Assembly: GCA_040007095.1 (NCBI GenBank)
Contig: JBDTVS010000067.1
Span: 1-6,160 of the forward strand
Direction: 5' to 3'
Length of the DNA stretch: 6,160 nucleotides
Source: JBDTVS01 sp040007095
Lineage (GTDB): Bacteria > Acidobacteriota > Vicinamibacteria > Vicinamibacterales > CAVVIG01
Below, piece after piece: positions 1 to 6,059 of the stretch. Numbering within the stretch: the first letter of the stretch is position 1; each line of letters begins with the position of its first letter. A program made the translations under genes and the position numbers. The notes beneath the pieces are model-generated. The model was not told the DNA's origin. It did no database searches and saw nothing but the letters and a program-made list of their open reading frames with translations.

Positions 1-484
1 TCCGAGCCTCGTCGAAGGGTCGACGCCGTTCATGAAGGCGGCCTCGACCTCGGACCTCGCCCTGATGAAGATCCTGCTCGAGCACGGGGCCGACCCGGGC
101 ATTGCGACCAAGAACGGGACGACACCGATGATGCTGGCGGCTGGGCTGGAGTGGCGCGAGATTGCCAGTCTTGGGACGGAACAGGAATCGCTCGAGGCGA
201 TCACGCTGCTGCTCGAGCGTGGTGCCGACGTCAATGCCGCCAACGCCGCCGGCGAGACCGCGCTGCATGGCGCGGCGCAGCGCGGCGCCGACAGGATTGT
301 GCAATGGCTCGTCGATCATGGCGCGCGGCTCGATGCGAAGAACGCCGCGGGCCGGATGCCCTTCGACGAGGCGATGGGACAGGCGAATGGTGCGGGCGAC
401 GCCGTCCGCCGGCCGGAACGGCCGAGCACACAGGCGCTGCTTCGCGAGTTGATGAGCCGAACGCCAGCGGGCGCGCGCCCCTGA
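1..484 (+). CDS. Ankyrin-repeat protein, C-terminal part (5' end outside window)
   Basis: The reading frame is open from base 2 to the TGA at 482-484, giving 160 residues. The first visible ATG (32) lies inside a repeat, so the true start is upstream of the window. About three ankyrin repeats can be seen. Repeat 1 (residues 6-37) has the G-x-TP-x-M-x-A-A signature and ends in LLEHGADP. Repeat 2 (38-82) carries an insertion of about 10 residues before LLLERGADVNAAN. Repeat 3 (83-115) has GETALHGAAQRG and LVDHGARLDAKN. A half repeat (AGRMPFDEA) follows, then a polar tail of about 40 residues. Ankyrin repeats are protein-binding scaffolds, so the partner and role cannot be read from this fragment. 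The insertion in repeat 2 resembles large ankyrin proteins of Acidobacteriota, which are often exported, but the N-terminus that would show export is missing. The family call is firm; the function is unknown. Confidence 0.9.
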   Translation, partial: PSLVEGSTPFMKAASTSDLALMKILLEHGADPGIATKNGTTPMMLAAGLEWREIASLGTEQESLEAITLLLERGADVNAANAAGETALHGAAQRGADRIVQWLVDHGARLDAKNAAGRMPFDEAMGQANGAGDAVRRPERPSTQALLRELMSRTPAGARP

Positions 485-603
485 GCTCGCGATCGACGGC
501 ACTCCTGGAGCGGGCCTCGACACGCGACGGAGGGTGTGGCGCGGCGGCTCGCGCTGGCCGACTCGCAGTCCACCGCGCCGCCGGCGGCCGACGACGGCCA
601 GCA

Positions 604-632
604 TTGACCAATCCAACACGCGCGGGTATGGC
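604..632 (+). promoter_or_regulatory. Candidate sigma-70-like promoter for the brkB-like gene
   Basis: TTGACC (604-609) matches five of six bases of the -35 consensus. It is followed by a 17-base spacer and TATGGC (627-632), which matches only the first three bases of the -10 consensus. The position fits transcription of the downstream membrane-protein gene, with a leader of roughly 130 bases to the chosen start. The weak -10 element makes this tentative. Confidence 0.3.
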
Positions 633-754
633 CACCGGGACGAGGAAGGCGCAATGAAAGCAGAACCGCCCCGGCACGTTCACAATGAGACAGCATGGGT
701 TGGAGATGTGGGTCACACTCTCGCCCGCTCCAGCGAGTGGTGTTCGCAGGTCTC

Positions 755-760
755 AGGGAG
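755..760 (+). promoter_or_regulatory. Ribosome binding site deciding the brkB-like start
   Basis: AGGGAG lies eight bases before the ATG at 769 and two bases before the ATG at 763. The spacing favours 769. The longer in-frame ATG at 685 has no Shine-Dalgarno sequence, and its extra residues do not look like the family's N-terminus. Confidence 0.6.
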
Positions 761-768
761 AAATGCGC

Positions 769-1656
769 ATGCGGGCGTTAGCGCTTCTACGAATGTTCCG
801 AACCGCACTCAGGGCGTGGTGGGATGACGACGCAGCCCGGCTCGGCGCGTCGCTCGCTTACTACACGCTGTTTGCGATCGCGCCGATACTGCTTGTCGCA
901 ACGGCGATCGCGGGCATGGTATTCGGCGCAGAGGCGGTCCGCGGCGAGATTGTGGGCCAGCTCGATCATCTCATCGGACGCGAAGGTGCGCGCGCCGTGC
1001 AGAGCCTTCTCGAGGGCGCCAGCCAACGACGGACCGGCATGCTCGCGACCGTGTTCGGCAGCATCGCCTTCGTCGTCGCCGCCACGGGAGCATTCCTCGA
1101 ACTCCAAAGTGCGCTGAACACGATCTGGCGGGTGAAACCCAATCCTGGGACCAATTTCAAGGCATTCGTGCTGGATCGTGTGCGCTCGTTCGGGTTGGTA
1201 GTGGCGATCGGCTTTCTGTTGATGGTTTCTCTCGCCGTGACGGCCGCACTTGCCGCCCTGAACGGCTGGCTCGCCCGTTACGCCCCCAGCATCCCGCTGC
1301 TGTGGAGTGGCGTCAGCATGTTCGTGTCGCTCGTGGTGACCACCGGGCTGTTCGCCCTCCTGTTCCGCGTCCTGCCGGACGTGCATCTCCGCTGGCGCGA
1401 TGTCATGACCGGTGCGTTCGCGACCGCCGTGCTCTTCACGATCGGCCAGCAACTCATCGGCTTGTATCTTGGCCAGAGCAGCATGTCCTCCAGCTACGGT
1501 GCGGCAGGATCGGTGATGATCCTCCTGTTGTGGGTGTATTACTCGTGCCAGATCTTGCTCTTCGGAGCCGAGTTCACCCGCGTGTTCGCTCAGCGCGACG
1601 GCGCGATGCCGGCCCCGGAGTCCTTCGCGGAAAAGGACCCCGACGCGCCCGGCTAG
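769..1656 (+). CDS. YihY/virulence factor BrkB family membrane protein
   Basis: This predicted inner-membrane protein of 295 residues has about six transmembrane helices, near residues 26-50, 92-115, 140-165, 176-200, 210-234 and 246-270. Family signatures are clear: the N-terminal WWDDDAARLGASLAYYTLFAIAP, the ALNTIWRVKP stretch (115-124) after helix 2, the LPDVHLRWRDVMTGAFATA segment (202-220), and the C-terminal YGAAGSVMILLLWVYYSCQ block leading to GAEFTRVFA. Length is normal for the family. The family includes E. coli YihY, once misnamed as RNase BN, and Bordetella BrkB, linked to serum resistance. Its biochemical role is not settled; transport has been proposed. A start at 769 is chosen because of the ribosome binding site at 755-760; starts at 763 or 685 are possible and would add 2 or 28 residues. 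The gene appears monocistronic, with its own upstream spacer and a convergent gene after it. Confidence 0.93.
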   Translation: MRALALLRMFRTALRAWWDDDAARLGASLAYYTLFAIAPILLVATAIAGMVFGAEAVRGEIVGQLDHLIGREGARAVQSLLEGASQRRTGMLATVFGSIAFVVAATGAFLELQSALNTIWRVKPNPGTNFKAFVLDRVRSFGLVVAIGFLLMVSLAVTAALAALNGWLARYAPSIPLLWSGVSMFVSLVVTTGLFALLFRVLPDVHLRWRDVMTGAFATAVLFTIGQQLIGLYLGQSSMSSSYGAAGSVMILLLWVYYSCQILLFGAEFTRVFAQRDGAMPAPESFAEKDPDAPG

Positions 1657-1671
1657 GGGCGCGACGAATCG

Positions 1672-1693
1672 CCTTGCGCGGGCCAACGCGAGG
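1672..1693. terminator. Stem-loop in the convergent gap, possible shared terminator
   Basis: CCTTGCG (1672-1678) can pair with CGCGAGG (1687-1693), forming seven pairs including one G-T, around an eight-base loop. It sits in the 54-base gap between two convergent stops (brkB-like at 1656, deacylase at 1711), where a two-way terminator would be expected. No T-tract follows on either strand, so intrinsic termination is not proven. Confidence 0.35.
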
Positions 1694-1710
1694 GAAGGGT
1701 GACGGTCCGC

Positions 1711-2223
1711 TTACTCACTGGGCGACACCCTGTAGCGCGCCCACAGCAGCGGCGGCTCAGCGAATGGGCCGACGATCGGCCTCACACACCTGGCAAAGTC
1801 GGCCCACCGCACACAAATCATCTCGCGGCCTTGGCCTGCCTGGAAGACTATCTCGGCCGCGCCCACGAGGACCACATCGACACAGACTGCCAGTCCGTAC
1901 AGTGGGCTGAAAGCCGGCCTCGGATTCCGTTCGCCGGTGGGAAACAGTCGGTCCATCTCGTCGTCGGTCGGCAGGCGGACGTCGCTTCCTCCGGTGAGTG
2001 CGAGCAGGCGGGTGAGATTCACCGTCAGCGATACAGGAAGGATGGCCTCGATGGGCTCGCCATCCACCAGGCAGACGACGACTTTGGCGCACTCCCGGCC
2101 GCGCACCTGCGTCCCGGCGGTCTCGGCCTGCGCCGATGGCGTCCATTCAGTCGGCATGGCGGCGACGGTGCAGGGCACGTGGCCCTCGCGCAAGAATGCA
2201 CAGATCGGTGATCGGCTCGACAC
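1711..2223 (-). CDS. YbaK/EbsC (ProX-like) aminoacyl-tRNA deacylase family protein, divergent
   Basis: This 170-residue protein resembles the YbaK/prolyl-tRNA-synthetase-associated domain, whose characterised members hydrolyse mischarged aminoacyl-tRNAs such as Cys-tRNA(Pro) or Ala-tRNA(Pro) in the cytoplasm. Supporting segments are GRECAKVVVCLVDGEPIEA (residues 42-60), with Lys47 in the position of the essential family lysine; VNLTRLLALTGG; the SPLYGLAVCVD strand (107-116); and AAEIVFQAG followed by VRWADFARCVRPIVG. Several usual residues differ: the His in the first strand region is absent (AAMPTEWTPSA), the loop normally rich in Gly/Pro before PLYG reads NPRPAFS, and the His after the NAG-like turn is Gly (QAGQGRE). 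Substrate is therefore uncertain. GTG at 2223 is chosen as start because AGGGGG lies four bases upstream (2228-2233) and the protein then begins at the usual family N-terminus. TTG at 2253 or GTG at 2250 would add about ten atypical residues with no binding site. It is convergent with the brkB-like gene and probably transcribed apart from the sheath gene. Confidence 0.82.
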   Translation of the reverse strand: MSSRSPICAFLREGHVPCTVAAMPTEWTPSAQAETAGTQVRGRECAKVVVCLVDGEPIEAILPVSLTVNLTRLLALTGGSDVRLPTDDEMDRLFPTGERNPRPAFSPLYGLAVCVDVVLVGAAEIVFQAGQGREMICVRWADFARCVRPIVGPFAEPPLLWARYRVSPSE

Positions 2224-2227
2224 GGCG

Positions 2228-2233
2228 CCCCCT
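2228..2233 (-). promoter_or_regulatory. Ribosome binding site supporting the GTG start of the deacylase-like gene
   Basis: On the minus strand AGGGGG lies four bases before the GTG at 2223. The earlier in-frame TTG (2253) and GTG (2250) have no comparable purine-rich sequence. Confidence 0.5.
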
Positions 2234-2355
2234 CGTTCCTTGTGTGCCACCAATCAAGTCTCGTGCCCGGGGGCCATGCGGATCGATCACGCGCTCTCCC
2301 TCGGCACGGTTCGGAAAGATGTCAAGCGTCGGCGAAATTTCTCGCACCTCCGTGG

Positions 2356-2394
2356 AAAAACTCGGACACTCGAACCCTCTCTCCTTCGAGAGTC
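2356..2394 (-). terminator. Rho-independent-type terminator after the sheath gene
   Basis: Reading the minus strand, GAC-T-CTCGAA (2394-2385) pairs with TTCGAG-T-GTC (2374-2365). This gives nine pairs with one T-T mismatch around a ten-base purine-rich loop. Four bases later comes a run of five T (2360-2356). It begins about 37 bases after the sheath stop at 2432 and lies before the deacylase-like gene, so it would separate the two transcripts. An alternative shorter hairpin, CTCTC/GAGAG, overlaps the left arm. Confidence 0.6.
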
Positions 2395-2431
2395 AGCCGT
2401 GACGCCCGGACCCGCGTGGAACGCTCTCTGG

Positions 2432-4210
2432 CTAGCCGGCGTTCCCCATCTTCTGTTTGAACGTCAATTCGATGAACTCCCCCGGATGGATCAGCTGCAC
2501 CAGGATCTGCACGATCATGCAGCCTTCCAGGACGTCGCGCCCCGTCATCGTCGTCTCGAGCCCGCAATCCACCGAGAACGCCTCTGTCGGCGTGGCGCCC
2601 ATCAGCCCGCCTTTTGCCCACAGATCCTGGAGAAAATTGGACACCGTCGCGATCACGGTCACCCAGGTCTTCCCGTCGTTGGCTGCGAGGACGAACGGCT
2701 TCAACGCCGCCTTGACCGACTGCTCGATGTAGATGAGCGTGCGGCGCACCTGCACGTAGCAGTAGTCGTTGCTGTTGCCGTCGAGTGTCCGTGCCCCCCA
2801 GACGACCGGGCCGCGGCCGATGAACTCGCGAATGATGTTGATGGCCTTGCCGTCGAGTGGTGTGTTGAGGTCGCCCTGGACGTCGTCGTTGATGGACAGG
2901 CTCGGCCCGTCGACCGACACGAGGGCGATGTTCGCCGGCGCGTTCCAGACGCCCCGCGTGCTGTCGGTGAATGTCATGACGCCGGCCATCGCTGCCGAGG
3001 CCGGCAGCCGGTTCAGCTTCTTCGCGGCGATCCGGTACATCTGCGCGAGCGCGGGGAACAGGTTCGAGAGGTTGTTGTCGCGAGTCCTGTTGTCCACCGG
3101 AGGAGGAGCCGCGGGCGGAGAGGCCGGAGCGCTGGACGGAGCGGAGTCGACCGGCGGAGCGGCTGGAGCGACGGGCGCTGTGGCGGGAGCGACCGTCGGA
3201 AAAAAGCTGTTGTAGAGGAAGTTCAGCGTCTGCGCGGCCGCATCATCCGTGTTCTTGAGGGCCTCAGTCACCGCCGCCCGGCGGGTGTCCTTGTTTTCCA
3301 TCAAATCGCCCTTGATCGCCTTTATCGCCGCCTGCACCGCAGGGTCCTGTGGTCGCGGAAAGAGCTTCTGGGCCTCGCTCAGGATGAAGTCGGTGATGCC
3401 GGCCTGCTCGAATGACGCGAAGTCGACGTCAGTGGCCCGGACCATCGATGTCTCAAGGTAGGGGAAGTAGGCGATTCCATAGTCGCGGTTATCGTGGTCG
3501 ACGTCGGTGCGGAATTGCTCTATCGCCTTGTCCAGGGCGCCGAGCGGCGACTTCCGGTCGATGTCCCGGGCGTGCACGACATCGAGCAGCGCGACCCGAT
3601 CTTGTGTCGCCCGGCACTGATTGAGCATGGCCACGACGACGTCCCTGAACCCCGGCACGACCCATGGCGTCGCAGGATCCGGAATCGCCAGCAACGAGAG
3701 ATCGGGAGCGACGAGCATCGTCGGACCGACCTGATTTTCGAGGGCCTTCACGCCCTTCACGAGCTGGTCCGAGTCGACCGAGGTTCCGTAGGGTCCCACC
3801 GACACGACGAAACAGGTGCCGCCGCCGTTCGCATAGAAGAGGCGAAGGCTGTTGCGAAGCAGTCCCACCTGAACCGAGGGCTTCACCTTTTTGTAGAGGA
3901 TCTTGCCGGAGGTCGTGTCGGCATTCGCGTCGCTGCCGCCGATCTCGGAGTACTTGACGTCGAAGTCGTCCTGGGTGGCGGCCTCGAACGTGAATATGGT
4001 GTGCGGGGGGCCGCCGAACACATCGTCGTATTCCTTCAACGACGTGATACGAATCGGCTGGCCTTCAACTGAACGGCCCTGGATCTCGGCTTTCCCGGTG
4101 TAGCCGACGAACGCGGGAATGGCCGTTTCCACGCCAACGGCGGACGGCGGGACTGCCGCGATCTCGGTGACGTAGACTCCCGGAGTCTTCCGATCGTTCA
4201 AGCTTGTCAT
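2432..4210 (-). CDS. Contractile tail sheath protein (extracellular contractile injection system / phage tail sheath family)
   Basis: This 592-residue sheath subunit would polymerise around an inner tube and contract to drive it outward. The N-terminus has the sheath signature KTPGVYVTEI (8-17) followed by AVGVETAIPAFVGYTGKA (24-41), as in Afp/PVC-type and related sheaths. The centre holds YANGGGTCFVVSVGPYG (126-142), MLVAPDLSLL (165-174) and RVALLDVVHARD (205-216). The C-terminal domain is the best preserved: NRLPASAAMAGVMTFTDSTRGVW, the NTPLDGKAINIIREF block, VVWGARTLDGNS (469-480), VRRTLIYIEQSVKAAL, and a final EFIELTFKQKM that normally forms the inter-subunit linker strand. Residues 338-373 are a Pro/Ala/Ser-rich low-complexity segment. 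The start is well supported by AGGA seven bases before the ATG. No tube, baseplate, spike, cap or ATPase gene is in the window, which is unusual for this family. Both inter-subunit linker regions look intact, so I infer a functional product and not a remnant. Confidence 0.94.
   Translation of the reverse strand: MTSLNDRKTPGVYVTEIAAVPPSAVGVETAIPAFVGYTGKAEIQGRSVEGQPIRITSLKEYDDVFGGPPHTIFTFEAATQDDFDVKYSEIGGSDANADTTSGKILYKKVKPSVQVGLLRNSLRLFYANGGGTCFVVSVGPYGTSVDSDQLVKGVKALENQVGPTMLVAPDLSLLAIPDPATPWVVPGFRDVVVAMLNQCRATQDRVALLDVVHARDIDRKSPLGALDKAIEQFRTDVDHDNRDYGIAYFPYLETSMVRATDVDFASFEQAGITDFILSEAQKLFPRPQDPAVQAAIKAIKGDLMENKDTRRAAVTEALKNTDDAAAQTLNFLYNSFFPTVAPATAPVAPAAPPVDSAPSSAPASPPAAPPPVDNRTRDNNLSNLFPALAQMYRIAAKKLNRLPASAAMAGVMTFTDSTRGVWNAPANIALVSVDGPSLSINDDVQGDLNTPLDGKAINIIREFIGRGPVVWGARTLDGNSNDYCYVQVRRTLIYIEQSVKAALKPFVLAANDGKTWVTVIATVSNFLQDLWAKGGLMGATPTEAFSVDCGLETTMTGRDVLEGCMIVQILVQLIHPGEFIELTFKQKMGNAG
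3092..3199 (-). repeat. Pro/Ala-rich low-complexity segment inside the sheath gene
   Basis: These codons encode residues 338-373 of the sheath protein, almost entirely Pro, Ala, Ser and Val (for example APATAPVAPAAPPV). On the plus strand the DNA shows degenerate GGAGC-type units. It keeps the reading frame and joins a charged helical segment (about 285-335) to the conserved C-terminal domain, so it is most likely a flexible or surface-exposed linker. Confidence 0.75.
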
Positions 4211-4330
4211 GGCTCATTCCTGTCCGGCCGCGCCAGCACGCGGGACCGGGGTGGCCCTCGAGTGTCCGCAGACCTGTGCACGAGCAATCCACGAACCGTT
4301 TCAAGTGTGTCCGCCTCGCTTGGGGCTTGT
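4211..4330. other. Gap between amidohydrolase and sheath genes
   Basis: This 120-base gap on the minus-strand path contains no convincing gene. The sheath ribosome binding site (AGGA, seven bases before its ATG) is at its left end. A TTGAAA is present on the minus strand, but no acceptable -10 element follows at the right spacing, and I see no hairpin with a T-tract. It does not settle whether the two genes share a transcript. Confidence 0.5.
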
Positions 4331-5683
4331 CTATTTCTTCACGGGCGGCGCCATGAACTTCGCCTTGAGCGCCTTCCTGTCCACTTCCTTGCCCCTCAGA
4401 TAGGCCGCCGAGATGTGCTTGGTGTGGCCGATGTCATCGAGGGGGTTGGCGTCGAGCACGTTGAAGTCGGCTTCCTTCTTGGCCGCAATCGTCCCCATTC
4501 GTTCCAGCTTGAGCAGCCGCGCATTGACGCTGGTGCCCGCGGTAATGGCCTCCATGGCGGTCATGCCGCAGCGGGTATACGCGAAGATCTGTTCGTGCGC
4601 GCCAATGCCGTCACCGGTTCCGTCCGTGCCGAGACCGATGATCATGCCGGCATCGTGGATCTTCCGGAAGTTCCGGCAGTGAAGCTCGTAGAGCGCATTC
4701 GGCGGGTTGCCGTTCGCCTCACGTTGCTGGAGCTGCTGGCGCATCCGCGCGATCTGGTCGGCCGGCAGCGTCTCGGCAAGCGCGTCCACCGTGTCCTTCG
4801 TATTCGGCACGGGAATGTTCGGACCTGTCCACGTCTTAGGGTGCGCCTTCACCAGCGACAAGTACTCGTCGTCCACGTCCCGGTCGCGAACGACGTGCAC
4901 GAAACCGTCCACCCCCGCCTGCAGCAGATCCTTGGCGTCGGCCAGTGCCGTCGTCTGACTCAGATGGGCCAGTACTTCCATGCCGTTGGAGTGGGCCTCG
5001 GCGATGATGGCCCGGTACACCTTCGGTTGGACTTTCGGGACCGTGCCTGCCCTGTCGTCCACCCACACCTTGACGAAGTGCACGCCGCGCGCGTGCAACT
5101 CCTTGACGTGCGCCCGGCCTTCCTGTTCTGTTCGCGCGCCGTACGGAATGCCCAGCCGGGGCTCTCCGGGGGGGCCCGCAATCGAGGTCCCCGCAATCCC
5201 CTTCCCAACGGTCAGGAAACGCGCCGCGTTCGGGATCACCTCGTCGCGCAACTGGTAGGCGAGCTCCTGATCGGCTTCGAGCCCCATGCTCATCGCCGCC
5301 GACACGCCGTAGTACGCATAGCGCTCCAACTGGTCCACGAGATTCTCGCGCGTGTAGTTTGCCTTGCTATTGCTCCCGTCCTTCTCGTTGACGAGGCCGA
5401 TGTGGTTGTGACCGTCGATGAGCGATGGCATCACGGTCTTGCCCGTCAGATCCACGCGGACGGCGCCCGGTGGCGGCTGGCGCTCTCCCTTCTTGCCGGC
5501 CCACGTGAAGCTGTCGCCTTCGACGAGGAACGCGGAGCTCTCGATCGGAGCGCTGCCGTCCCCGACGATCAGTCGCGCGCCTTCGAAAAACACGGGACCG
5601 CCGCCTCCACCCTGGAAGCCCGCCGCCACCGCGCACGCACAGGCAGCGATCAGGAAACACGGCAGGATTCGAGACAATGTCAT
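4331..5683 (-). CDS. Exported metal-dependent amidohydrolase (imidazolonepropionase-like)
   Basis: This 450-residue amidohydrolase-superfamily enzyme hydrolyses an amide or related bond using bound metal; the substrate cannot be told from sequence. The N-terminus is a signal peptide: MTLSR, a hydrophobic stretch to about residue 21, then a Gly-rich linker FQGGGGG. Cleavage near AVA-A looks likely, but LIAAC (11-15) also resembles a short lipobox, so a lipoprotein is possible. The N-terminal beta-sandwich strand GARLIVGDGSAPI leads to GKTVMPSLIDGHNHIG, which carries the metal-binding HxH (His92, His94). Further likely ligands are Lys205 (FVKVWVDD, the position carboxylated in prolidase-like members), His240 (EVLAH), His263 (GFVHVV) and Asp354 (LGTDGT). 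The C-terminal part has MTAMEAITAGTSVNARLL and ADFNVLDANPLDDI, typical of the family. All key residues appear present and the length is normal. The start is supported by AAGGAG four bases upstream (5688-5693). It lies 120 bases upstream of the sheath gene; a functional link is not implied. Confidence 0.93.
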   Translation of the reverse strand: MTLSRILPCFLIAACACAVAAGFQGGGGGPVFFEGARLIVGDGSAPIESSAFLVEGDSFTWAGKKGERQPPPGAVRVDLTGKTVMPSLIDGHNHIGLVNEKDGSNSKANYTRENLVDQLERYAYYGVSAAMSMGLEADQELAYQLRDEVIPNAARFLTVGKGIAGTSIAGPPGEPRLGIPYGARTEQEGRAHVKELHARGVHFVKVWVDDRAGTVPKVQPKVYRAIIAEAHSNGMEVLAHLSQTTALADAKDLLQAGVDGFVHVVRDRDVDDEYLSLVKAHPKTWTGPNIPVPNTKDTVDALAETLPADQIARMRQQLQQREANGNPPNALYELHCRNFRKIHDAGMIIGLGTDGTGDGIGAHEQIFAYTRCGMTAMEAITAGTSVNARLLKLERMGTIAAKKEADFNVLDANPLDDIGHTKHISAAYLRGKEVDRKALKAKFMAPPVKK

Positions 5684-5687
5684 AACA

Positions 5688-5693
5688 CTCCTT
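5688..5693 (-). promoter_or_regulatory. Ribosome binding site of the amidohydrolase gene
   Basis: On the minus strand AAGGAG sits four bases before the ATG at 5683. It fixes the start at the beginning of a signal peptide. Confidence 0.7.
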
Positions 5694-5783
5694 CAAAGAA
5701 AGTGCCTGGCCGGGCGCTTGCCGAAACAGCCGTATTGTGGCCGCAACCCTGTGGGGCGACGACTGGCGAACTTTGATGAGTCC

Positions 5784-5796
5784 CACATCGCATGTG
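5784..5796. promoter_or_regulatory. Short perfect inverted repeat upstream of the amidohydrolase gene
   Basis: CACAT and ATGTG flank a three-base centre (CGC), about 100 bases before the amidohydrolase start. The size and symmetry would suit a dimeric repressor site, but a 5-base arm can occur by chance and no regulator gene is nearby. Confidence 0.2.
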
Positions 5797-6020
5797 CGAC
5801 CGGTTGGCTGGGCGCTCTCGACGCGCCGCTGTCGCCGGTGATCATATCGTGTGCGCGTGTCCGGTGGTCGCGCCACCATCACGGCGATCCAGTTCCTGTT
5901 GAATGTTGGCATTCCAGCCGAAAATGCTCGTTCGCCGTAGATGCGGCTGTTGCCGGGGTGGGAGTCGGCAGAGTCGAGTCCGATCTGCCACAAGGCTGCG
6001 AGCCGAACGTTCTCTCGACT

Positions 6021-6041
6021 CAGGCGCGCATTATCGCCCTG
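6021..6041 (-). terminator. Stem-loop after the partial gene at the right edge
   Basis: On the minus strand CAGGGCG and CGC-G-CCTG can form a seven-pair stem with one bulged G around the loop ATAATG. It begins about 20 bases after the stop at 6060. There is no T-tract, so it may be a weak or Rho-assisted terminator or merely a chance hairpin. Confidence 0.3.
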
Positions 6042-6059
6042 CCGTCTGTCGGTGCGAAA

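Larger units (their letters stand above)
485..768. other. Intergenic spacer between ankyrin gene and brkB-like gene
   Basis: I see no convincing gene in these 284 bases. The frames open here have no ribosome binding site and do not match the codon pattern of the neighbours. The first half is very GC-rich and contains inverted repeats: GGCGCGG at 538-544 with CCGCGCC at 573-579, and the perfect 12-base palindrome GCCGCCGGCGGC at 577-588. These could fold after the ankyrin stop, but there is no T-tract to call a terminator. The second half carries the candidate promoter and the ribosome binding site listed separately. Confidence 0.6.
5684..6059. other. Spacer upstream of the amidohydrolase gene, no supported gene
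   Basis: I find no credible coding region in these 376 bases. A minus-strand frame starting at 5993 is open but runs on into the wrong frame of the amidohydrolase and has no recognisable domain. The spacer holds small inverted repeats: CACAT-CGC-ATGTG (5784-5796) and GGTGG-TCGCG-CCACC (5863-5877). The amidohydrolase promoter should lie here, but I could not identify convincing -35/-10 elements. Confidence 0.6.

Noticed and set aside
577..588. Perfect GC palindrome GCCGCCGGCGGC after the ankyrin gene as a terminator
   Set aside because: With no loop and no T-tract, and in such GC-rich sequence, it can arise by chance; it is noted only within the spacer entry.
151..716. Several plus- and minus-strand frames overlapping the ankyrin gene and the spacer after it
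   Set aside because: They are Arg/Ala-rich translations of the GC-rich ankyrin gene in other frames; only the ankyrin frame shows recognisable repeats.
787..1686. Minus-strand open frame of about 300 codons opposite the brkB-like gene
   Set aside because: It is rich in Arg, His, Glu and Gly without domain structure, while the plus strand encodes a clear six-helix membrane family protein.
2310..2335. TTGACA on the minus strand as a promoter for the deacylase-like gene
   Set aside because: The -35 hexamer is perfect, but the bases at 16-18 spacing (CGAGGGAG region) do not resemble a -10 element.
1937..3415. Long plus-strand open frame (about 490 codons) opposite the sheath gene
   Set aside because: It lies antisense to a clearly recognised sheath gene. 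Its residues are Arg/His/Asp/Val-rich with no domain, as expected from the antisense frame of a GC-rich gene.
4262..5776. Long plus-strand open frame (about 500 codons) opposite the amidohydrolase gene
   Set aside because: It is complementary to a well-supported enzyme gene, has no recognisable domain and no ribosome binding site, and its composition is typical of an antisense shadow.
5367..5993. Minus-strand open frame (about 208 codons) covering the spacer and the amidohydrolase N-terminus
   Set aside because: It overlaps over 300 bases of the amidohydrolase in another frame, becomes Arg-rich there, and shows no family resemblance in the spacer part.
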